64,000 nt of DNA from Prevotellaceae bacterium UBA2448 (GCA_002342585.1 DDQG01000018.1:1-64000); one strand, 5' to 3'. Positions 50,478-60,061 are shown, numbered from the stretch's first letter. Numbers and translations: made by a program. The notes: generated from the sequence alone by a model not told the origin.

Positions 50478-50506
50478 TTGTAGGCAAAGTTTTTTTTGTA
50501 CCTTTG
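50478..50506 (+). promoter_or_regulatory. Promoter of the serine palmitoyltransferase gene
   Basis: TTG at 50478-50480, an 18-nt spacer and TACCTTTG at 50499-50506. The leader is about 110 nt. Confidence 0.65.
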
Positions 50507-50621
50507 CACGAGAAATGCTCTAATGAGCAAAATATGTGTTCAATAAAATTAGAGTATTTTTAAACAGACAGATTACAGAATAATCCAAAGAGATTAGACT
50601 AGAAACCGATAATAAAAAGAC

Positions 50622-51824
50622 ATGGGTTTACTACAAGAAAAAATGAGCAAGTATAGAGAGCCGCAGAAATATATGAATGCGGGCATCTATCCTTACTTTC
50701 GAGCAATTGACAGTCATCAGGATACAGAGGTATCAATGGGAGGCCATAGAGTTTTGATGTTCGGTTCAAACTCATATATGGGTCTCACCTATGACCAGAG
50801 AATATGTGATGCAGCAAAGAAAGCCATTGACAAATACGGCACAGGTTGCGCTGGATCACGTTTTCTCAACGGAACTCTGGATTTGCATGTGCAGTTGGAA
50901 GGCGAGTTAGCTGAATTCATAGGCAAAGATGAAGCATTATGCTATTCTACTGGATTCAGTGTTAATTCAGGTGTTGTTTCATGTGTTACTGGTCGTGGCG
51001 ACTACATTCTATGTGACGATCGAGACCACGCATCAATTGTTGACGGACGCAGACTTTCTTTCTCTGAGTTTCTCCGTTACAAGCACAATGACATGGAACA
51101 TCTTGAGAGTCAGTTGATGAGATGTAACCCTGATGCTATCAAAATGATAGTAACAGATGGACTATTCTCTATGGAAGGAGACTTAGCAAAACTTCCTGAA
51201 ATAGTTAAGCTCAAGAAGAAATACAACGCTAGTATAATGGTTGACGAAGCTCACGGATTAGGTGTATTCGGACGCCAGGGACGTGGTACATGCGACCACT
51301 TTGGAGTAACAGATGATGTTGACCTAATTATGGGAACATTCTCTAAATCACTTGCTTCAATCGGTGGTTTTATTGCATCAGATAAAGATACAATTAACTG
51401 GCTTCGTCACAATAGCCGTACATATATTTTCTCAGCTTCCAACACACCTGCCAGCACAGCAGCAGCACTTGAAGCTTTACATATACTGCAAACAGAACCA
51501 GAGCGTCAGGAGAACTTGTGGAAAATCACAAATTATGCATTGGAACAATTCAAAGCAGCCGGATTTGAAATAGGCGACAGCGAAAGTCCAATTATCCCAC
51601 TCTATGTTCGCGACCCAGAAAAGACATTTGCAGTTACAGCCTTAGCATTCAAAAAAGGTGTTTTCATCAATCCTGTTATTCCACCAGCTTGTGCTCCTCA
51701 AGACACATTGGTACGTGTAGCTCTGATGGCTACTCATACAAAAGAACAAGTTGACAAGGCTGTAAACATCTTGGCTGAAAGTTTCAAAGAACTCGACATC
51801 AAACTTGGCGAGAGAGAAGCTTAA
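50622..51824 (+). CDS. spt: Serine palmitoyltransferase
   Basis: A 400-residue alpha-oxoamine synthase (PLP-dependent). It condenses serine with an acyl-CoA to 3-ketosphinganine, the first step of sphingolipid synthesis. PLP lysine K242 is in GTFSKSLASIGGF. VDEAHG at 207-212 is the cofactor aspartate and histidine motif. GTGCAGSRFLNGT is conserved. The N-terminus MGLLQEKMSKYREPQ is very like Bacteroides Spt. Related enzymes include glycine C-acetyltransferase and 8-amino-7-oxononanoate synthase, but this N-terminus favours Spt. It is next to a lipid kinase gene. Confidence 0.9.
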   Translation: MGLLQEKMSKYREPQKYMNAGIYPYFRAIDSHQDTEVSMGGHRVLMFGSNSYMGLTYDQRICDAAKKAIDKYGTGCAGSRFLNGTLDLHVQLEGELAEFIGKDEALCYSTGFSVNSGVVSCVTGRGDYILCDDRDHASIVDGRRLSFSEFLRYKHNDMEHLESQLMRCNPDAIKMIVTDGLFSMEGDLAKLPEIVKLKKKYNASIMVDEAHGLGVFGRQGRGTCDHFGVTDDVDLIMGTFSKSLASIGGFIASDKDTINWLRHNSRTYIFSASNTPASTAAALEALHILQTEPERQENLWKITNYALEQFKAAGFEIGDSESPIIPLYVRDPEKTFAVTALAFKKGVFINPVIPPACAPQDTLVRVALMATHTKEQVDKAVNILAESFKELDIKLGEREA

Positions 51825-51938
51825 TCAAACCTTGCAATAACTTAAGACAGAAAGTGTTTTAAACTTTTGTAAGCATTGTTTAACATAACGGGGCGACACA
51901 AAATAGTCGTTCCGTTTTTTCAATAAAACATAATAGCC

Positions 51939-51946
51939 TATCTTTG
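51939..51946 (+). promoter_or_regulatory. -7 promoter element of the amidase gene
   Basis: TATCTTTG matches the consensus, 16 bp before the start codon. No clear -33 element is present. Confidence 0.5.
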
Positions 51947-51961
51947 CATACTAAATCAATT

Positions 51962-53149
51962 ATGCGACATTCACACATTATTATATATATTATAGCAATG
52001 TTTTGTTGGTTTGGCACCTCCGATGCTGAAGCGGCAAATAAGTCGTTTGTTGTCGTTCTTGATGCTGGACATGGTGGCAAAGACCCAGGTTGTATTGGTT
52101 CATCTCGTACTAACAGAGAGAAAGACATAGCATACAACATCACGATGGAAGTGGGTAGACTGCTTAAAAGTCATTCCAACATCAAAGTTATCTACACACG
52201 ACAAAGAGATGTTTTTGTTGAATTGGGCAGACGAGCAGAAATAGCAAACAAAGCTAAAGCAGATCTCTTCATATCTATTCACGTCAATGCCCTACCCAAG
52301 AACGCTAAACATTATGCTTATGGTGTACAGTCATACACGTTGAGTCTGTCAACAACAGGAACCAACCTTGAAGTTGAAAAACGTGAAAACTCAGTAATTG
52401 CCCTCGAAGGTGATGCAGCAAAGAAATACGGTTACGACTATTCGTCTGAAAGCAATATCATGTTCGAACTCATGCAGGACAGAGACATGAAAGAGAGTGT
52501 TGAGTTTGCTAAGATGGCACAACACGAGATGGTATATACCGGAGGTAGAAAAGACATGGGAGTCAGACAAGCCAACCTCGCTGTTCTACGTCTTACTTAC
52601 ATGCCAAGCGTACTTCTCGAGGTCGGATATCTATCCACCCCTGCCGAAGAGAAATTTCTTATATCCAGAAGCGGCCAATCTACAATGGCAAGAAGCATAT
52701 ATAATGCCGTCGTAAAATATTCGAACCGCCGATTAGGAAAATCACAGCAACCGGAGATAATTTCAACTCCGACTCCAATTTCCACACCTACTCCTCAACC
52801 AACACAGACCGTATCAACTACGGCCACAGAAACACAGCCCGCTACTACAAAGACTGCTGAAACACCAATAACAACAACTGAAACGCCTACAGAAGTACAG
52901 AGCGAGCCTAAAGAACAGACTGCCATGCCCGAAAATCCAACTCCACAGTACTACAGAGTGCAAATTATGTCGGGAACAAAGAAAATAAGTCCTAAAGACC
53001 GGCAGTTTAAGGGTCTGGAAGTGAATGTTCATAAGGAAGGGACTGTATACAAATACACATATGGGGCAGTAGAGACAATGCAGGAAGCAAAAGCACTCAG
53101 ACAGAGTATCCTTGACAAATTTCCTCAAGCATTTATTGTTAAATACTAA
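51962..53149 (+). CDS. N-acetylmuramoyl-L-alanine amidase with SPOR domain
   Basis: A 395-residue periplasmic Amidase_3 enzyme that cleaves the lactyl-amide bond of peptidoglycan. It has a signal peptide (HIIIYIIAMFCWFGTSDAEA), then zinc ligands in DAGHGGKDPGC, the NREKDI glutamate and SIHVNA, and the catalytic Glu in LLEVGYLS. A Thr/Pro-rich linker (~265-330) precedes a C-terminal SPOR domain (~335-395) that binds denuded glycan at the septum. The next gene encodes an MlaD protein. Linked cell-division and envelope functions are inferred. Confidence 0.92.
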   Translation: MRHSHIIIYIIAMFCWFGTSDAEAANKSFVVVLDAGHGGKDPGCIGSSRTNREKDIAYNITMEVGRLLKSHSNIKVIYTRQRDVFVELGRRAEIANKAKADLFISIHVNALPKNAKHYAYGVQSYTLSLSTTGTNLEVEKRENSVIALEGDAAKKYGYDYSSESNIMFELMQDRDMKESVEFAKMAQHEMVYTGGRKDMGVRQANLAVLRLTYMPSVLLEVGYLSTPAEEKFLISRSGQSTMARSIYNAVVKYSNRRLGKSQQPEIISTPTPISTPTPQPTQTVSTTATETQPATTKTAETPITTTETPTEVQSEPKEQTAMPENPTPQYYRVQIMSGTKKISPKDRQFKGLEVNVHKEGTVYKYTYGAVETMQEAKALRQSILDKFPQAFIVKY

Positions 53150-53193
53150 CTAATAAAATTCAAAATCAGAACTTACTACTAATATATATAACT

Positions 53194-54096
53194 ATGAGAG
53201 GATTTACAAAAGAAATAAAAATAGCCATCACAGCAATTATAGCTATTGTCATTATATATGTTGGAATCATCCTATTGAAGGGTCTTAACCTATTCAACAC
53301 TGACAAGGAATACACTGTAATCATGAACAATGTTACAGGACTAAGTGTTTCTTCCGACGTCCTTGCCAACGGTCTTAAAGTAGGATATGTAAAAAAAATA
53401 TCATACAATAACAAAAACCAAAAAATGGCATTGACTCTAACAATCAATCAGTCATTTAAGATGCCAAAGGGAACATCCGTTTTTGTTACAAAGGAAATGT
53501 TGGGTACAGCAAAGTTAAACTTAGATCTTGGAGCTAACACAGGTGAGATGATCCAACCTGGTGACACCATCTATGGTGAATCACCTGTAGACTTAATGGC
53601 AGCTGCAGGAGAAATGATTCCACAAATAGAATCAATGCTCCCCAAAATAGATTCTATCCTCACATCACTCAACACATTAGTATCCGACCCTGCGCTTGTT
53701 GCCACAATCCACAATTTGGAATACACCACATCAAACCTGCGTACTACAACTGACAGAATAAACGGAATTCTAAATAAAGATGTACCGAGTATGATGAATG
53801 CAGCAAATAACGCAGCTCATAATGTAGAGACCCTAACGGCTACTCTGAACCGTGTTGACATAGAAGGAATCGCAAATAACGCAAATCAGACAATAAGCAA
53901 TGCTAACTTGATAACAAATAAGCTGAACACAGCTATGAACAGTAAAGATAATTCACTCGGATTGTTACTCAATGATAACAGCTTAGTATTAAATATGGAT
54001 TCTACTATGCGTAATGCCTCATTATTACTGGAAGATTTGCGCCTACATCCAAAGCGTTATGTGCATTTTTCATTGTTTGGAAAGAAGGACAAATAA
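53194..54096 (+). CDS. MlaD/MCE-family lipid transport protein
   Basis: A 300-residue substrate-binding component of MCE-type phospholipid traffic. One N-terminal transmembrane helix (about 8-28, IAITAIIAIVIIYVGIILL) precedes the MCE domain (about 38-115: NVTGLSVSSDVLANGLKVGYVKKI). A coiled-coil, asparagine-rich region follows (GIANNANQTISNANLITNKLN), continuing to the C-terminus. No permease or ATPase genes are adjacent. It lies 44 bp downstream of the amidase, probably in the same transcript. Confidence 0.88.
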   Translation: MRGFTKEIKIAITAIIAIVIIYVGIILLKGLNLFNTDKEYTVIMNNVTGLSVSSDVLANGLKVGYVKKISYNNKNQKMALTLTINQSFKMPKGTSVFVTKEMLGTAKLNLDLGANTGEMIQPGDTIYGESPVDLMAAAGEMIPQIESMLPKIDSILTSLNTLVSDPALVATIHNLEYTTSNLRTTTDRINGILNKDVPSMMNAANNAAHNVETLTATLNRVDIEGIANNANQTISNANLITNKLNTAMNSKDNSLGLLLNDNSLVLNMDSTMRNASLLLEDLRLHPKRYVHFSLFGKKDK

Positions 54097-54533
54097 GAAA
54101 AATTTCTCCCCTACACTATCTAAATACAATCCAAATAACAAGAAATTTTATTCAAATTCAGCCAAGAAGTTTTTCAGCATAAAAAACAACAATTTAGCAA
54201 ATTCGTAAAAAAACAGTGGAACACATGTAAAACAAGGGCAACATTAGTTAATATTGTGAAAATCAATACTTATAAAAAAAGCAATAGCCCGATTTAAAAA
54301 AAATTTCACGTTTTACGCAAATTACCATAAATAAAAGCAATTTGCATTATACTGAAAAAACGACAGAATTTCAAAATTTTGCAGAATAAAATAAAAGTCT
54401 GAAATTTGCATTGTCAAAATGAAGACATCTCTACTCGTGACATTATATATATTATAATTCACGCTTTGGAGAAAGAAAGAGAATCTAATAACCAAAAAGC
54501 ACAGCAGTATTAATTTAATTACAAATTCACTTG
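54097..54533. other. 430-bp A/T-rich region upstream of dnaA
   Basis: No coding frame. Very A/T-rich with no match to the DnaA box TTATNCACA on either strand that I could find. Candidate promoter sequences are weak. I see no evidence of a replication origin here. Confidence 0.5.
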
Positions 54534-55934
54534 ATGGAGACTGATTATAGAAGTAGATGGGAGCAGTGTCGTAAAATCATACGCGACAACATCTCTCTGG
54601 AGCAATACAATACAATCTTTGCATTTGTGGAATTTGACAGTTTCACAGAGGGCAAGTTGGTATTGCGTGTGCCAAGTGCATTTGTAACAGAAGTGATAGA
54701 AGAAAAATACCAGGACCTGATGAGCAAAGTTCTTCGTCGTTGTTTTGGAAACATATCACTCTATTATCGAATACTGAAAGACAAGACTTCGGGTACTACC
54801 GTTGATGAAGAAGGTACAAAGAACGTTACAATAGCAACACCTAAACAGGAACGTCCTGCAAACATATCCCCCAACATGCTTGGAACATCTAATCCAAGCG
54901 ACTTCAATTCGCAGCTTAATACAAGCTACAATTTCGACACATTCATCGAAGGGGAAAGCAATCGTTTGGCACGTTCTGTTGGTGAATCCATCTCAAAGAA
55001 TCCTGCGAAGACATTCAACCCACTCTTTATTTATGGTCCCTCAGGTTGTGGCAAGTCACACCTCGTAAATGCCATCGGACTTAAGATAAAAGAGCTTCAT
55101 CCAGATATGCGCGTACTCTACGTGTCTGCACATCTGTTTATGGTACAATGGACTGATGCCGTAAGAAAGAATGTGCGCAACGACTTCATTGCGTTCTATC
55201 AGACTATCGACGTTCTTATCATCGATGACATACATGAATTGTCTGGAAAACAAGACACCCAGAATACATTCTTCCATATATTCAACCACCTCCACCTGAA
55301 CAAAAAACAGATAATCCTTACAGCCGATCGTCCACCAATCGACATACTTGGACTCGAGGAGCGTCTTCTCACTCGTTTTAAGTGGGGTCTGCAAGCAGAA
55401 ATAGAAAAACCAACCAAAGAACTTCGTTATTCTATTCTGAAGGCAAAAGTAACAAAGGAAGGACTTAATATATCAGACGATATAATCAGATATATCTCTG
55501 AAAACGTTGACGATAGCATACGAGACTTAGAGGGATTCATCAACTCGCTCATGGCATACTCTGTGGTTGACAATTGCGACATTGACATGAAGCTGGTTAA
55601 GAAAATCATGCCACGTTTCAAGGTTAAGGTTCGTAGCGAGCAAGCTATTACATTCGAATCAATTTGTAATGTTGTGTGTGAACACTTTAAAATATCAGTT
55701 GAAACACTCGTATCCCGTACTCGCAAACAACCAATATCCTACATACGTCAACTTACTATGTATCTTGCAAGCAGTATGACAAATGAGAGTATTGTCCAGA
55801 TAGGCAAAAAACTTGGTGGTAGAAACCACGCCACTATCATTCATGCCATTAGCAACATACGCAGTCTTTCTACGACAGACAAGCAAACTCGTCAGGATGT
55901 TGAAACACTCAAGGGGCTTATTAATTCAAAATAA
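54534..55934 (+). CDS. dnaA: Chromosomal replication initiator protein DnaA
   Basis: A 466-residue replication initiator. N-terminal domain I is at about 1-85 and a short linker follows. The AAA+ module has Walker A GPSGCGKS (168-175), Walker B VLIIDDIHEL and RPPIDILGLEERLLTRF. The C-terminal DNA-binding domain ends in KKLGGRNHATIIHAI, the box-recognition signature. The start is ATG 54534; TTG 54531 adds one residue. It binds DnaA boxes at oriC, which is probably elsewhere. Confidence 0.95.
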   Translation: METDYRSRWEQCRKIIRDNISLEQYNTIFAFVEFDSFTEGKLVLRVPSAFVTEVIEEKYQDLMSKVLRRCFGNISLYYRILKDKTSGTTVDEEGTKNVTIATPKQERPANISPNMLGTSNPSDFNSQLNTSYNFDTFIEGESNRLARSVGESISKNPAKTFNPLFIYGPSGCGKSHLVNAIGLKIKELHPDMRVLYVSAHLFMVQWTDAVRKNVRNDFIAFYQTIDVLIIDDIHELSGKQDTQNTFFHIFNHLHLNKKQIILTADRPPIDILGLEERLLTRFKWGLQAEIEKPTKELRYSILKAKVTKEGLNISDDIIRYISENVDDSIRDLEGFINSLMAYSVVDNCDIDMKLVKKIMPRFKVKVRSEQAITFESICNVVCEHFKISVETLVSRTRKQPISYIRQLTMYLASSMTNESIVQIGKKLGGRNHATIIHAISNIRSLSTTDKQTRQDVETLKGLINSK

Positions 55935-56007
55935 GCCTCTTTTTAAAGAGAAATCAATAAACGCCCAACAAGTTCATATATTTAACACCGCATTTGTAGA
56001 ACACACC

Positions 56008-56571
56008 ATGCCCAACGAAAATCTATCAATACTCCGAAAATTTATTATGGAATACGGAAGTATCCTGGGTTTATGTTGGACTGCTATTTTCGTATGCTAC
56101 GTCATTGGTTTCCGTTCACAAAACGGATTCTTCATGCTTTTAGCTATATGTGGACTTATCGCCCTGCTCCCGCTTGAATTTTATTTGGGCATACGTATAA
56201 AAAAGCGTTCCCTCCAACTCGACATAAACCTCTCCTTTCTGTTCAGTTTCATGAATATCCTTAGCATGTTCATGTACGCATGTCTGCTCAGCGGATGCAT
56301 CGAATTTATCTATTTTGCATACATTGACAAAGGTGAACTATTCAACTCCATCAACACCATGCTTGCATCTGCAGACATCAAAGAACTCTACCGCCAAACA
56401 GAACTGTCAGTATATTACGAGCAGATAACTGAAATGATACAAGAGTTGGAACTGCTATCTGCATTCGACAAGACAATGTTGCTATTTAACAACAGCTTTC
56501 TTACATCACTCATCCTTTCCCTTCCTGTTGCAGCTACCGCTTATTTCTACAAACCTGCAACATTGAAATAG
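56008..56571 (+). CDS. DUF4199-like membrane protein
   Basis: A 187-residue integral membrane protein with four predicted helices (about 12-33, 38-55, 70-97 and 158-180). Between helices three and four is a polar loop with MLASADIKELYRQ and YYEQITEMIQELELL. It fits the Bacteroidetes DUF4199 layout, but the family call is moderate. Function unknown. The start is placed at ATG 56008; the longer frame runs back into dnaA in another register. It is 73 bp after dnaA and ends 160 bp before nqrA. Confidence 0.6.
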   Translation: MPNENLSILRKFIMEYGSILGLCWTAIFVCYVIGFRSQNGFFMLLAICGLIALLPLEFYLGIRIKKRSLQLDINLSFLFSFMNILSMFMYACLLSGCIEFIYFAYIDKGELFNSINTMLASADIKELYRQTELSVYYEQITEMIQELELLSAFDKTMLLFNNSFLTSLILSLPVAATAYFYKPATLK

Positions 56572-56675
56572 CATAATCCTTTTTAGCTGACACGTTTTTT
56601 GATTATCTGTATTTCAAAAAATGAAATTATATCAAAAAACTCAAGTTACTATTCCATATTCTCACCATAATATAC

Positions 56676-56683
56676 TATCTTTG
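56676..56683 (+). promoter_or_regulatory. -7 promoter element of the nqr operon
   Basis: TATCTTTG, an exact TAnnTTTG match, 47 bp before nqrA. No TTTG -33 element is evident. Confidence 0.5.
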
Positions 56684-56730
56684 CAGAACTTTTTAGTAAA
56701 GAGAGAACAATCAAAATTTTTATTAACAAT

Positions 56731-58074
56731 ATGGCGAATGTAATTAAGCTAAAGAAAGGCCTTGACATCAACCTCAAAGGAAAGGCTGCAGCTACCATTT
56801 CTGCCACTAATGCATCAAAGACATACGGACTTGTTCCTGATGCATTCTGGGGTATGAAGCCAAAAGTTGTAGTTAAAGAGGGAGATGCCGTAAAGGCTGG
56901 TGATGCTTTGTTTGTTGACAAGAAGCATCCCGAAATGAAGTTCGTCTCTCCTGTATCTGGCAAGGTAACACTAGTTGAGAGAGGCGATCGTCGCAAGGTT
57001 TTAAGCGTTCAGGTAGAAGCCGATGCACAACAGCAGTTTGTCGACTTCGGTAAGAAACAAGTTAATTCGCTCAATGCAGAACAAGTAAAGAATGCGCTGC
57101 TCGAAAGTGGAATGTTCGCATTCTTTATCCAACGTCCTTACGCAGTTGTTGCCAATCCCGACGACACGCCAAGGGCTATTTTTATTTCTGCATTCAGCGA
57201 CATGCCACTTGCTGCAGACGTAAACGTAGCACTAAAGGGACGTGAACAGGAGTTCCAGACAGGTATTGACGCACTTGCAAAACTTGCAAAAGTATATGTA
57301 GGTGTAAATGCCGGTTCCATCCTGGCAGGCACCCAGAATGCTATCGTAACTCAGTTTAAGGGTAAGTGTCCTGCAGGAAACGTTGGTGTACAGATCAACC
57401 ACGTTGCTCCAATCAACAAGGGAGAAATCGTATGGACCATTGCAGCTGAGGAAGTAGCAATGATAGGTCGTTTCTTCAATACAGGCAAGGCAGACTTCAC
57501 TCGTACCATTGCAGTTGCAGGTTCCGAAATAAAGCAGCCACAATACAAGACAGTACTTATTGGTGCAAAGATTGGTGACATCGTAGCTGGCAACATTGCT
57601 ACCGACAAGAAGGTACGTCTTATCGACGGCAACCCTCTCACAGGTCAGCAGACAAGCACCGAAGACTTCCTTCTCGCCCACTCTACTGAAGTTACAGCTA
57701 TTCCTGAGGGTGACGACGCAAACGAACTCTTCGGTTGGATATCTCCACGCTTTAAGGAATTCTCCGTAAGCCACTCTTATTTCTCTTGGCTCATGCCAAA
57801 GAAAAAGGAATACACCATCGACGCACGAATCAAGGGCGGACACCGTCACATGATTTTCAGCGGCGAATACGACTCTGTATTCCCTATGGATATATATCCC
57901 GAACAACTTGTAAAGGCAATTATCGCAGGCGACATCGACCGCATGGAAGCCCTTGGCATCTATGAGGTAGCTCCAGAAGACTTTGCCGTTGCAGAATTCG
58001 TGGACAGCTCAAAAGTTGAACTCCAGCGCATTGTCAGGGAAGGTCTTGACATGTTGCGTAAAGAAAATGAATAA
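56731..58074 (+). CDS. nqrA: Na+-translocating NADH:quinone reductase subunit A
   Basis: A 447-residue cytosolic subunit of the sodium pump. KLKKGLDINLKGKAAATI, PDAFWGMKPKVVVKEGDAVKAGDALFVDKKHPEMKFVSPVSGKV (biotinyl-like domain) and the NHVAP segment are family traits. It is the first of six consecutive nqr genes, with a 5-bp gap to nqrB. Full length. The subunit binds ubiquinone or menaquinone sites near NqrB. Confidence 0.95.
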   Translation: MANVIKLKKGLDINLKGKAAATISATNASKTYGLVPDAFWGMKPKVVVKEGDAVKAGDALFVDKKHPEMKFVSPVSGKVTLVERGDRRKVLSVQVEADAQQQFVDFGKKQVNSLNAEQVKNALLESGMFAFFIQRPYAVVANPDDTPRAIFISAFSDMPLAADVNVALKGREQEFQTGIDALAKLAKVYVGVNAGSILAGTQNAIVTQFKGKCPAGNVGVQINHVAPINKGEIVWTIAAEEVAMIGRFFNTGKADFTRTIAVAGSEIKQPQYKTVLIGAKIGDIVAGNIATDKKVRLIDGNPLTGQQTSTEDFLLAHSTEVTAIPEGDDANELFGWISPRFKEFSVSHSYFSWLMPKKKEYTIDARIKGGHRHMIFSGEYDSVFPMDIYPEQLVKAIIAGDIDRMEALGIYEVAPEDFAVAEFVDSSKVELQRIVREGLDMLRKENE

Positions 58075-58079
58075 GCACT

Positions 58080-59243
58080 ATGGGACTTAAGAAAATTCTT
58101 GACAATCTGAAGCCTACCTTCTCAGAAGGAGGTAAGCTCAGCGCATTCGGCTCCCTCTACGATGCAATGGAGACATTCTTCTATGTGCCAAACGAAACGG
58201 CAAAGAAGAAAGGTGCGCAGATTCACGACGCTATAGACTCTAAGCGTTCTATCTTTTTCGTTATTATAGCACTCATCCCAGTAATCCTCTTCGGTATGTA
58301 CAACATCGGCTATCAGCACAGTCTTGTAGCCGGTTGCGAAGCTGAATGCGGCGTACTCTGCAACTTCCTCTACGGACTTGCAGTCATGTTGCCCAAAATT
58401 GCCGTATCATACATCGTAGGTCTGGGCATTGAAGTAGCTGTAGCACAGTGGAAGAAAGAAGAAGTACACGAAGGATTCTTCGTTACCGGTATTCTCATTC
58501 CGCTCATCGTGCCAGTAAACTGTCCGCTTTGGATTCTCGCCATAGCTACAGCCTTTGCAGTAATCTTCGCTAAGGAAGTATTTGGTGGTACAGGATTCAA
58601 CATCTTCAACCCTGCACTCGTAACACGTGCATTCCTCTTCTTCGCCTACCCATCAATGATGTCAGGCGACAAGGTATGGGTTAACCAGAACTACATGGAC
58701 TGTATCAACGGAACCATCGACGGTATTTCTACAGCTACTCCTCTCGGACAACTCGGAGCAGGCGAAGCAGTAAGCTATAGCGCAATGGACACTATCATCG
58801 GTACCATCCCAGGTTCAATTGGCGAAACCTCAGTAATAGCTATCCTCATCGGAGCCGTCATCCTCGTATGGGCAGGTGTGGCAAGTTGGAAAATCATCCT
58901 CTCTACATTCGTAGGTGGAGCACTCTTCGCTTACCTCCTTCCTTATGGTGATGCTGAGGCACTCAACTTCCAGTGGTGGGAACAGCTCACCGTCGGTGGT
59001 TTCTGCTTCGGAGCAGTATTCATGGCTACCGACCCTGTTACCTCTCCACGTACAGAAGGTGGCAAGTGGATATTCGGATTCCTCATCGGAGCAATGGCAA
59101 TCATCATCCGCGTACTCAATCCTGGTTACCCGGAGGGTATGATGCTCGCTATCCTGCTGATGAACATCTTCGCACCACTCTTCGACTACTGTTTCGTTCA
59201 GGCAAATATTAACAAGCGTGCAAAACGTGCAGCTAAAAAATAA
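58080..59243 (+). CDS. nqrB: Na+-translocating NADH:quinone reductase subunit B
   Basis: A 387-residue multi-span membrane subunit. The covalent FMN acceptor is probably T220 in STATPLG. NPALVTRAFLFFAYPS and FMATDPVTSPRTEGGKW are conserved. It forms the sodium and electron path with NqrD/E. It stops just before a canonical Shine-Dalgarno for nqrC, AAGGAGG, at 59242-59248. Confidence 0.95.
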   Translation: MGLKKILDNLKPTFSEGGKLSAFGSLYDAMETFFYVPNETAKKKGAQIHDAIDSKRSIFFVIIALIPVILFGMYNIGYQHSLVAGCEAECGVLCNFLYGLAVMLPKIAVSYIVGLGIEVAVAQWKKEEVHEGFFVTGILIPLIVPVNCPLWILAIATAFAVIFAKEVFGGTGFNIFNPALVTRAFLFFAYPSMMSGDKVWVNQNYMDCINGTIDGISTATPLGQLGAGEAVSYSAMDTIIGTIPGSIGETSVIAILIGAVILVWAGVASWKIILSTFVGGALFAYLLPYGDAEALNFQWWEQLTVGGFCFGAVFMATDPVTSPRTEGGKWIFGFLIGAMAIIIRVLNPGYPEGMMLAILLMNIFAPLFDYCFVQANINKRAKRAAKK

Positions 59244-59248
59244 GGAGG
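59242..59248 (+). promoter_or_regulatory. Canonical Shine-Dalgarno of nqrC
   Basis: AAGGAGG, nine bases before the nqrC ATG at 59258. Strong sites of this kind are not evident before other genes in the window except nqrD. Confidence 0.75.
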
Positions 59249-59257
59249 AAAAGGATT

Positions 59258-60043
59258 ATGGCAAAATTAAATACAAACAGCAACGTATATACCATTGTAT
59301 ATGCTAGCGTACTCGTAATCATCGTAGCATTCCTCCTCGCATTCGTAGCTTCAGCTCTGAAGCCTACACAGGATGCCAACGTAGCACTCGACAAGAAAAA
59401 GCAGATACTTGCTTCACTTAACTTGCGCGAACTCGCCAACCCTGAAGAGACATTCTCTACTGTCATCACAGAAGGCGACGAACAGAGCGACATTCTCAAA
59501 GCCGTAGTTGATGGACAGGAAAAGCTCGTCATCAAGCTCAAGGGTGCCGGACTCTGGGGAGGTATCGGAGGATACATCTCAGTCAACAAAGACGGTAAGA
59601 CAGTATTCGGTTCATACTTCAACCACGAATCAGAGACTGCAGGACTTGGAGCCCGCATCGCAGAACAGTGGTTCCAGGACGAATTCAAGGGTAAAGTCAT
59701 ATACGACGCAGAGGGCAATGCCATCCTCGGAGTATATAAGAAAGGCAAAGCTCCAGCAAGTCTTTCTGAAGAGAGTTATGTTGATGCCGTAACTGGAGCA
59801 ACACTTACATCAAACGGTGTCAACGACATGATTCACAAGTGCTTCACAGACAACAAACCAGTCATCGAAGCCTTCAGCGGAGACGCATCCGACTGCCAGC
59901 CAGCCAAAGAATGCTGCAAGAAGGATTGTAGCGAATGCTGTAAGGCAGATTGTGGCGAATGCTGCAAGAAGGATTGTGGCGAATGCTGTAAGGAAGATTG
60001 TGGCGAATGCTGTGACACAATTCCATGTACAAACAATAAATAA
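59258..60043 (+). CDS. nqrC: Na+-translocating NADH:quinone reductase subunit C with cysteine-rich tail
   Basis: A 261-residue FMN-bearing periplasmic subunit anchored by one N-terminal helix (~11-33). The flavin acceptor is T184 in TGATLT. ESETAGLGARI is conserved. Residues ~213-258 form an unusual tail, an eight-residue unit ECCKxDCG repeated four and a half times, carrying about 16 cysteines in all. I know no NqrC with such a tail. It would lie outside the cytoplasm and could bind metal or make disulfides. An AAGGAGG Shine-Dalgarno precedes the start, unusual in Bacteroidetes. Confidence 0.93.
   Translation: MAKLNTNSNVYTIVYASVLVIIVAFLLAFVASALKPTQDANVALDKKKQILASLNLRELANPEETFSTVITEGDEQSDILKAVVDGQEKLVIKLKGAGLWGGIGGYISVNKDGKTVFGSYFNHESETAGLGARIAEQWFQDEFKGKVIYDAEGNAILGVYKKGKAPASLSEESYVDAVTGATLTSNGVNDMIHKCFTDNKPVIEAFSGDASDCQPAKECCKKDCSECCKADCGECCKKDCGECCKEDCGECCDTIPCTNNK
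59909..60013 (+). repeat. 24-bp tandem repeat in the nqrC tail
   Basis: Four full 24-bp units (starting at 59909, 59933, 59957 and 59981) and a partial fifth, each GAATGCTGYAAG followed by a variable AGATTGTRGC-type half. They encode the Cys-rich octapeptide. Perfect 24-bp spacing suggests copy-number change by slippage. Confidence 0.9.
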
Positions 60044-60045
60044 TT

Positions 60046-60052
60046 AAGGAGG
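60046..60052 (+). promoter_or_regulatory. Canonical Shine-Dalgarno of nqrD
   Basis: AAGGAGG, nine bases before the nqrD ATG. With the nqrC site it is one of two such strong sites found. Confidence 0.75.
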
Positions 60053-60061
60053 ACAAAGAAT

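Noticed and set aside
54097..54533. Replication origin next to dnaA
   Set aside because: Searched by eye for DnaA boxes on both strands and found none; A/T-richness alone is insufficient.
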